Assembly (NCBI GenBank): GCA_947441895.1
Contig: CANEUT010000117.1
Location: 1 to 5,520, forward strand
Direction: 5' to 3'
Source: Rickettsiales bacterium
GTDB taxonomy: Bacteria > Pseudomonadota > Alphaproteobacteria > Rickettsiales > UBA3002
Length of the DNA: 5,520 bases
Position 1 is the stretch's first letter, and every line of letters begins with the position of its first letter. This document shows, piece by piece, positions 1-4,443 of this stretch. The position numbers were made by a program, and so were the translations under genes. The notes beneath the pieces were generated by a model, which was given only the letters and a program-made list of their open reading frames with translations, had not been told where the DNA came from and ran no database searches.

Positions 1-60
1 AATCGAACTCACGTGTGGGCGAAGCCCACAGCGCAACCTCTTCCATACTCATCTGCGCAG
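1..60 (-). other. Unresolved partial sequence: tRNA-Ser-like 3' half or start of a small ORF
   Basis: Two readings are possible on the minus strand. (a) RNA: positions 14-30 form a hairpin (TGTGGGC, TTC, GCCCACA), followed by one C and then GTGAGTTCGATT. This is the same order (long variable arm, C, T stem GTGAG, T loop TTCGA) as in the tRNA-Ser at 96-187, and the 11 bases CGTGAGTTCGA are identical in both. However, no normal anticodon arm or D arm lies upstream, so this is not an intact tRNA. (b) Protein: an ATG at 64-62 opens a frame that stays open to the window edge (MAAQMSMEEVALWASPTREF...). That ATG lies inside the inverted repeat and has no clear ribosome binding site. The sequence to the left is needed to decide. 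Confidence 0.3.
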
Positions 61-98
61 CCATTTCTAAAGGGCCCATTCGGGCCCTTTAGAAATGG
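61..98 (-). terminator. Perfect 17-bp inverted repeat after tRNA-Ser, probable terminator
   Basis: The arms at 61-77 and 82-98 are exact reverse complements around a 4-base loop (ATTC on the plus strand). Each arm has a GGGCCC core flanked by AAA/TTT. On the minus strand it begins at the CCA end of tRNA-Ser(GCU), so in the precursor transcript the tRNA 3' CCA would pair with the downstream TGG. The GC-rich core followed by TTT is consistent with an intrinsic, possibly bidirectional, terminator, although the T-run is only three bases. It could also be a small palindromic repeat. Confidence 0.5.
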
Positions 99-187
99 CG
101 GAGGAGATGAGATTCGAACTCACGATACGGAGTTAACCGTATAACAGATTAGCAATCTGCCGCCTTCAGCCACTCGGCCACCCCTCC
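96..187 (-). tRNA. tRNA-Ser (anticodon GCU)
   Basis: This is a complete type II tRNA on the minus strand that reads serine codons AGC/AGU. The acceptor stem is GGAGGGG (187-181) pairing with CTCCTCC (106-100) with one G-U pair, then discriminator G (99) and an encoded CCA (98-96). The D arm contains GGCCGAGTGGCTGAAGGC. The anticodon stem GCAGA/TCTGT encloses loop TTGCTAA, with anticodon GCT at positions 153-151. The long variable arm ATACGG/CCGTAT is typical of tRNA-Ser, and the T arm is GTGAG-TTCGAAT-CTCAT. All stems close, so the gene looks functional. No convincing promoter was recognised upstream of it (above position 188). Confidence 0.97.
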
Positions 188-200
188 GCAATTCAACCCC

Positions 201-356
201 ATGAGTGACTACGGGGTGAACAATCCCTTCGCCACAGCCCAATTAGGCTGGCTTTGGCGTTCAGGGGGCACACTCATAGCAACAGTTTTTGTGGGACTCA
301 ACATCTTTACGCACCTCACCACAGAAATTCTATTCCATGCGCATAAAGCCCCATAA
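201..356 (+). CDS. Possible 51-residue small membrane protein, hypothetical
   Basis: An ATG at 201 opens a frame that ends with TAA at 354-356. The product starts MSDYGVNNPFATAQLGWLWR and continues with a hydrophobic stretch at about residues 24-45 (GGTLIATVFVGLNIF, then a mixed segment), followed by a short His/Lys-rich tail, so one membrane helix is plausible. No family is recognised. Against it: there is no Shine-Dalgarno sequence before the ATG, and an open run of this length is not rare by chance at this base composition. A GTG at 216 is an alternative start. It lies alone between the divergent tRNA and the chemoreceptor gene. Confidence 0.3.
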   Translation: MSDYGVNNPFATAQLGWLWRSGGTLIATVFVGLNIFTHLTTEILFHAHKAP

Positions 357-401
357 ATCATGAAATTTCAAAATGAACTGAGAAACACTGCTCGAAAAAA
401 G

Positions 402-427
402 TTGACCTTGCTCGCCACCACTATAGT
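402..427 (+). promoter_or_regulatory. Weak promoter candidate for the chemoreceptor gene
   Basis: TTGACC at 402-407 resembles a -35 box, and TATAGT at 422-427 differs from TATAAT at one base. The spacing between them is only 14 bases, shorter than the usual 16-18 for a sigma-70-type promoter, so one of the two boxes may be a coincidence. It lies about 80 bases before the chosen start codon. Many chemoreceptor genes use a flagellar sigma-28 promoter instead; I did not see a clear one. Confidence 0.3.
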
Positions 428-493
428 CTAAGCCGCGACGTACATAACAAAAAACGTACGCACTTGATGGTAAGCAGCCATTTCATTCCGCAC

Positions 494-500
494 AGGGAGA
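494..500 (+). promoter_or_regulatory. Ribosome binding site that fixes the chemoreceptor start
   Basis: AGGGAGA lies five bases before the ATG at 506. The open frame also reaches an in-frame TTG at 464 and an ATG at 467, but neither has a Shine-Dalgarno sequence before it, and the 14 extra residues are unlike a receptor N-terminus. The start at 506 places the first membrane helix at residues 15-33, as expected. Confidence 0.75.
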
Positions 501-505
501 CACGT

Positions 506-2923
506 ATGTCCGCACTCAGCCTTTCCAATATCAGTGTTCGCTATAAACTTATGGCGCTTTTGGTGATTGTGGGCACGTTACCTGCCGTTGTGCTGGGCAT
601 TGAATTTCAAATCAAAGAGCGCCAGCTGCGCCATGACGCAGCACTGACGCTGAAAACCAGCGCCGACTCGGTGGGCGAAATGATTGATCGCAACCTGTTC
701 GAGCGCTATGGCGATGTGCAGGCATTTAGTTTCAACAACGCCGCCTATGAACCTGCAAACTGGAAAAACCCCTCTGCCAGCAATCCGCTGGTTACCGCCA
801 TGAACCGCTACACCACCGCCTATGGCATGTATCCGCTGATGATGCTGATCGATAAACAGGGCGATGTACTGGCCACCAACACCGTGGACATCAATGGCAA
901 ACCCATCGACACTGAATTTGTCTATGGCGTCAATTTTAAAGACGAACCATGGTTCCAAAATGCACTGAACGGTAAATTCACCCTCGGCAAAAACGGCTTC
1001 ACCGGCACCGCTGTGGGCAAACCTGCCCCAAGCCCACTGGTGCAAAAAATTTACGGCAACGATGGCTATACTATGCCCTTTTCTGCCCCCGTGCATGACA
1101 ATAAAGGCGAACTGCTCGGTGTCTGGGTCAATTTCTTGGATTTCAGCGTCCTTGATTCCATTGTTGGTGTCGAATACGACAAGCTGGTCAAAGAAAATAT
1201 TGCTGACCCCGATATTATGATCACCGATGCCAACGGCTATGTAATTCTGGATTACGATGTGCGTCAAATAAACGCGGATGGAAAACTAAAGCATGATTTT
1301 GATAATCTGCTGAAGAAAAATTTTGTCAGCGATCCGGCGATGCATATCGAAGCAGCCGAGCTCGCTGTCAAAGGGCAGTCAGGTGTATGGACAGGCTATA
1401 GCCCAGACAGCCAAGAGACAACCTTGTTTGGCTATGCCGCATTGGATGGTGCATTTAATTTTACTGGCCTTGGCTGGGGTGTCGTCTTCGGCGTTAACCC
1501 ACACGATACGTTCAAAACGCTTGATGAAACCAAAGAGGCCATGATTTTATTTCAGGGCGTGGCATTCCTTATGTCGCTGGTGCTTGGCTGGTTTGTCGGT
1601 ATTGCAGCCGTGAAACCGCTGGATCGGGCGGTGGCCGTTATTGATGATGTGGCTAACGGCGATACCGATATCGAAATCAGTGGGGATGAACGCGGCGATG
1701 AATTTGGTAAACTGGCCCGCGCCAGCGAAAAGCTGCGCCAAAGCGTTGAGGATGCTTATCGCCTCAAGCAAATGGTGGATGAGATGCCAACCAACGTACT
1801 CACCGTCGATGCAAAAACAGGCACCATCAATTATGCCAACAAAGCCATCACCCAAACCATCAAAAAGCTGCAAGATGATTTGGAGATCGATGCTTCTGAT
1901 TCTCTAGTCGGCCAGAAAATTGATGGGTTACGTACATCGTCCGAAAAACTGATGAACGAGACTAACCTTCCGATGAGTCAAAATCTTAAAATTGGTTTGG
2001 ATGTGATTGATGTGAAAGCCACCGCCATTCACAACAAAAAAGATGATTATGTAGACGCCATGGTGGTGTGGACGAATGTCACCGCGAGTGTTGCATTGGC
2101 CAATAATTTTGAATCCAGCATAAAATCGGTCGTGTCGGAAGTTTCGGCATCGGCCGAGCAAATGAGCGGCAACGCTGAACGTTTGAGTACACTGGCCGAT
2201 GATACGAAGCAACGTTCGGCCATTGTAGCCACCATTTCAGGCGAAGCGGCACAAACTGCAACCCAAGTCGCTGCTGCAGCGGAAGAACTTACTTCATCCA
2301 TCGCAGAAATTAGCGCACAGGTGCAAAAATCAAGCGCCGTGGCAAACCAAGCAACCGCTCAGGCCGAAAGCATTAACCAATCGATGCAATTGCTGGTGGA
2401 AAAATCAGGTCGGGTCAGCGAGGTGATTCAGTTCATCACCAACATCGCAAGCCAAATTAACCTGCTGGCGCTGAACGCCACTATTGAATCGGCCCGTGCG
2501 GGTGAAGCTGGTAAAGGCTTCGCGGTGGTAGCAAGCGAGGTGAAAAACCTGGCCACGCAAACGTCAAAAGCCACCGAAGAAATTGTTCAGCAAGTCCAGT
2601 CGATGCAAGATGCTACCAAAACCGCAGTTTCAGCAGTGGCCGACATCATCAGCATCATCAGCGAAATTAGCGCAAGCACCGCTGGTGTTGCCGCAGCGGT
2701 GGAAGAGCAAAGCGCTGCCACGAATGAAATTTCACGCAACATTACCCAAACCGCTTCGGGTACGGGTGAAATTTCAACGAACATCGCAACCGTTGAACAT
2801 GGGGCTGAAGAAACCGGCACTTCGGCAAAACAAGTGCTGACATCGGCCAAGGCGCTGAGTGGTCAGGCCGCAACGCTACGTCAGAAAGTGGATGAATTCT
2901 TAGTGATGATTCGCAAATCATAA
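506..2923 (+). CDS. Methyl-accepting chemotaxis protein (Cache-like sensor, HAMP, PAS, signalling domain)
   Basis: This is an 805-residue inner-membrane chemoreceptor that would bind a ligand in the periplasm and control CheA through CheW. A short cytoplasmic N-terminus is followed by membrane helix 1 (about residues 15-33). The periplasmic part (about 35-345) looks like a double Cache sensor; the segment near residue 106 (YGMYPLMMLIDKQGDVLATN) is typical. Membrane helix 2 is about 346-368, and HAMP starts at KPLDRAV (370) and runs to about 414. A PAS-like domain (about 420-526, MVDEMPTNVLTVD, then INYANKA) follows, as in many alphaproteobacterial receptors. The C-terminal signalling coiled coil has the conserved hairpin tip at 652-679 (NLLALNATIESARAGEAGKG). 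The protein ends in FLVMIRKS with no NWETF-type pentapeptide for CheR/CheB docking. Ligand unknown. No che genes are adjacent, so it is probably a single-gene unit. Confidence 0.95.
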   Translation: MSALSLSNISVRYKLMALLVIVGTLPAVVLGIEFQIKERQLRHDAALTLKTSADSVGEMIDRNLFERYGDVQAFSFNNAAYEPANWKNPSASNPLVTAMNRYTTAYGMYPLMMLIDKQGDVLATNTVDINGKPIDTEFVYGVNFKDEPWFQNALNGKFTLGKNGFTGTAVGKPAPSPLVQKIYGNDGYTMPFSAPVHDNKGELLGVWVNFLDFSVLDSIVGVEYDKLVKENIADPDIMITDANGYVILDYDVRQINADGKLKHDFDNLLKKNFVSDPAMHIEAAELAVKGQSGVWTGYSPDSQETTLFGYAALDGAFNFTGLGWGVVFGVNPHDTFKTLDETKEAMILFQGVAFLMSLVLGWFVGIAAVKPLDRAVAVIDDVANGDTDIEISGDERGDEFGKLARASEKLRQSVEDAYRLKQMVDEMPTNVLTVDAKTGTINYANKAITQTIKKLQDDLEIDASDSLVGQKIDGLRTSSEKLMNETNLPMSQNLKIGLDVIDVKATAIHNKKDDYVDAMVVWTNVTASVALANNFESSIKSVVSEVSASAEQMSGNAERLSTLADDTKQRSAIVATISGEAAQTATQVAAAAEELTSSIAEISAQVQKSSAVANQATAQAESINQSMQLLVEKSGRVSEVIQFITNIASQINLLALNATIESARAGEAGKGFAVVASEVKNLATQTSKATEEIVQQVQSMQDATKTAVSAVADIISIISEISASTAGVAAAVEEQSAATNEISRNITQTASGTGEISTNIATVEHGAEETGTSAKQVLTSAKALSGQAATLRQKVDEFLVMIRKS

Positions 2924-2940
2924 GTAATGATTGCCTCTTA

Positions 2941-3009
2941 TTGTCATTCCTGCGAAATCAGGAATCTAGGCTAAATTAAAGACCTCTGCTTTTGCGGAGA
3001 TGACGACAA
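2941..3009. repeat. Imperfect palindromic repeat of the GTCATTCC type
   Basis: Outer arms TTGTC (2941-2945) and GACAA (3005-3009) enclose two hairpins: ATTCCTG/CAGGAAT (2946-2952 with 2959-2965) and CTCTGC/GCGGAG (2984-2989 with 2994-2999, loop TTTT, one G-U pair). The left half resembles the dispersed 'TGTCATTCCnGCGAAA-nnGGAATC' repeats seen in many proteobacterial genomes; that resemblance is from memory and is not tested here. The right half has diverged. Its last two bases are the first two of the tautomerase ribosome binding site AAGGAGG. There is no T-run after either hairpin, so it is a poor intrinsic terminator for the receptor gene. Confidence 0.5.
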
Positions 3010-3018
3010 GGAGGGACT

Positions 3019-3210
3019 ATGCCAATCGTGAACATTCATATGCTTGAAGGCCGCAGTCTTGAAAAAAAGCGCGAGTTGGTTGAGAAAATTAGTCGCGTTA
3101 TTATGGATACGCTGGGCGCAAAACCTGAAAAAGTGCGTGTGATCCTCTCGGAAATGAAACATGATAATTTCGCTATCGGCGGCATTCTGCACTCCGATGA
3201 GACAAAATAA
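3019..3210 (+). CDS. 4-oxalocrotonate tautomerase family protein
   Basis: The product is 63 residues, and 62 after removal of the initiator Met, which is exactly the usual length of a 4-oxalocrotonate tautomerase subunit. Such proteins are small cytoplasmic oligomers that use the N-terminal proline as a general base to move a proton between keto and enol forms. Counting from that proline, Pro1, Arg11, Arg39 and Phe50, the known active-site positions, are all present, in the contexts PIVNIHMLEGRS, KVRVILSEM and HDNFAIGG. Activity is therefore likely, but the substrate cannot be named: no aromatic meta-cleavage genes are nearby, so a catechol pathway role is not supported. A strong AAGGAGG (3008-3014) precedes the ATG by four bases. 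Its stop codon directly touches the hisZ start, which suggests co-translation. Confidence 0.92.
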   Translation: MPIVNIHMLEGRSLEKKRELVEKISRVIMDTLGAKPEKVRVILSEMKHDNFAIGGILHSDETK

Positions 3211-4248
3211 ATGAAATCGTCGCTTCTCCCTTCAGGCTTAATGGATGTACTGCCACCCTTTGCAGCCGCTGAATTTCGCCTGATTCATCACTTCTTGAAA
3301 ACTTTCTCAGGCTTTGGTTATCAGCCCGTCATTCCGCCGCTGGCCGAATTCACCGATACCTTGCTGGCCGACCAGGGCGCTGCCACTAGCCATCATGTGT
3401 TCCGCCTGAATGACCCGCTGAGCACCCAAATGCTTGCCCTTCGCGCCGATATGACGGGGCAAGTGGCGCGTATTGCCTCCACCTCGCTGAAGCCTGAAAC
3501 GCGTCCGCTGCGTTTGTGCTATGCGGGTTACACGCTGCGCACCGCGCCCGAGGCCCTAAAAACCCTGCGCCAACACACGCAAGTGGGCATCGAGCGCTTT
3601 GGCGACCAAAGCACCAACGCGGTTGCCGAAGTGCTGGCCATTGCCGCCCACGCGCTGGCCACCAATGGCATCGACGATATTACCATCGACCTGCATTTTC
3701 CGGCGGTGATGGAAGCATTGCTGAAAGATTTTGCTGAAACAGATCATGAAGCCTTGCGCGAAGCGGTGCGCCTGAAAGACAGCGCGCGCCTTAAAAGCCT
3801 GAAAGCCGACACTATTGCCAGCTTAATGGAAATCTCCGGCGATGCAAAAACTGCTCTCACACGCTTGTCATCCCTTTCACATTCAGCAGTAAAACCCGCC
3901 ACCGAAGCATTGGCAGCCCTTGTTGAGGCCCTGAACGCCCAAAAAGTTCAGGCTGCCATCACCATCGACCTGCTCGATCTGTCGGGCTATGGCTATTATA
4001 ACAGCATCGGCTATGCGCTTTATTGGAACAAAGCCGCCATTGAAGTGGGCCGTGGCGGCTGTTATCGCACTGCCAATGGTGAAGAAGCCGTGGGCTTCAC
4101 GCTCTATATCAACGAACTGCTGGAGCAATTGGGGCCTGAAGCCCCGCCGGCGGTGACAATCATACCCTATGGCACTCCCGTGGCCGAAGCTGCCAGACTG
4201 CAAAAAGAAGGGTTTATCACCATCTTCGGCGATTCCACAAAGGATTAG
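3211..4248 (+). CDS. hisZ: ATP phosphoribosyltransferase regulatory subunit HisZ, probably truncated by a frameshift
   Basis: HisZ is a class II histidyl-tRNA synthetase paralogue with no aminoacylation role. It pairs with short-form HisG to make and feedback-regulate ATP phosphoribosyltransferase, the first enzyme of histidine synthesis. The 345-residue product starts with the typical LLPSGLMDVLPP segment. It has a motif-2-like region at residues 78-106 (RADMTGQVARI, then RLCYAGYTLR) and a C-terminal catalytic-core remnant with YGYYNSIGYALY (260 on) and GRGGCYR (280-286). The ATG directly follows the upstream TAA (TAAATG) and has only a weak ribosome binding site, so translation is probably coupled to the tautomerase gene. 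The frame ends at FGDSTKD, shorter than I expect; a plausible C-terminus (RQSHYFVQKL) continues in the +1 frame from 4247. HisG is not in the window. Confidence 0.88.
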   Translation: MKSSLLPSGLMDVLPPFAAAEFRLIHHFLKTFSGFGYQPVIPPLAEFTDTLLADQGAATSHHVFRLNDPLSTQMLALRADMTGQVARIASTSLKPETRPLRLCYAGYTLRTAPEALKTLRQHTQVGIERFGDQSTNAVAEVLAIAAHALATNGIDDITIDLHFPAVMEALLKDFAETDHEALREAVRLKDSARLKSLKADTIASLMEISGDAKTALTRLSSLSHSAVKPATEALAALVEALNAQKVQAAITIDLLDLSGYGYYNSIGYALYWNKAAIEVGRGGCYRTANGEEAVGFTLYINELLEQLGPEAPPAVTIIPYGTPVAEAARLQKEGFITIFGDSTKD

Positions 4249-4435
4249 ACAGAGCCATTATTTCGTGCAAAAACTCCCCGCCCACGCTGAGTTGGGCAAA
4301 GAAAACAACGGTAAAACGTTTTTATATGAGGCGAGTGCTAGGATCCTCCGCGCGCATGAGCGCAGTGTAGCAGCGCTACATGAGCATCAGAGCACGGAGG
4401 GGACACCGCAATCGTCCATAGAAAAACGTTGGTAA
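4247..4435 (+). other. +1-frame continuation of hisZ, open through the palindromic element
   Basis: Skipping one base at the hisZ TAG (4246-4248) gives RQSHYFVQKLPAHAELG, and the frame stays open to a TAA at 4433-4435, 62 codons in all. The first part resembles the usual HisZ ending (a Cys/Ser-His-hydrophobic stretch after the last helix); upstream of about 4240 the +1 frame is not HisZ-like. The remainder, from about TFLYEASARILRAHERS, is encoded by the palindromic element at 4315-4430. The cause could be a real frameshift mutation, a sequencing error, or programmed slippage at the stop codon; the last is least likely, as no slippery site is evident. Confidence 0.45.
4310..4435. mobile_element. 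Small palindromic element with GGTAA target duplication
   Basis: A 116-nt sequence (4315-4430) is flanked on both sides by the exact direct repeat GGTAA (4310-4314 and 4431-4435). Its ends are a 9-bp perfect inverted repeat, AACGTTTTT (4315-4323) and AAAAACGTT (4422-4430), extended after one mismatch by TATG/CATA. Further inward the arms pair as GCG-GTG (4331-4337) with CACCGC (4404-4409), CCTCCG (4345-4350) with CGGAGG (4395-4400), and TGTAGC (4366-4371) with GCTACA (4375-4380), in correct nested order. No transposase is encoded, so it would be a non-autonomous MITE-like or Rickettsia-palindrome-like element. AACGTT is itself palindromic, so the exact ends are uncertain by a few bases. Confidence 0.65.
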
Positions 4436-4438
4436 GGT
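4433..4438 (+). promoter_or_regulatory. purA ribosome binding site abutting the palindromic element
   Basis: TAAGGT, with core AAGG at 4434-4437, lies six bases before the purA ATG at 4444. It begins two bases after the outer stem of the palindromic element and partly uses the right-hand GGTAA copy. If hisZ and purA share a transcript, a long hairpin would sit directly against this site. Confidence 0.6.
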
Positions 4439-4443
4439 AAAAT

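Larger units (their letters stand above)
188..505. other. 318-bp intergenic region between tRNA-Ser and the chemoreceptor gene
   Basis: This region separates the leftward tRNA from the rightward chemoreceptor gene, so it must hold a promoter for each. It contains the questionable small ORF at 201-356, short inverted repeats (CCCC/GGGG around 197-216; CAGCC/GGCTG around 235-250), a weak promoter candidate at 402-427, and a repeated ACGTAC at 438-443 and 454-459. Nothing else is recognised. Confidence 0.6.

Noticed and set aside
578..1267. Minus-strand 229-codon open frame inside the chemoreceptor gene
   Set aside because: It lies wholly opposite a well-supported coding region, has no recognisable domain, and its composition (rich in His, Ile and Val) is typical of an antisense shadow.
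2946..2965. Hairpin ATTCCTG/CAGGAAT as terminator of the chemoreceptor gene
   Set aside because: It has a 7-bp, AT-containing stem with no T-run after it, and it is part of a larger palindrome, so repeat is the better description.
4169..4435. Independent 88-codon gene overlapping the hisZ end
   Set aside because: Its first third is hisZ read out of frame and has no ribosome binding site. Only the part after 4247 looks meaningful, as a +1 continuation of hisZ plus the palindromic element.
4249..4443. Purine riboswitch before purA
   Set aside because: The gap is explained by the palindromic element. The conserved purine-aptamer loop sequences were not seen, and such riboswitches are mainly known in Firmicutes.
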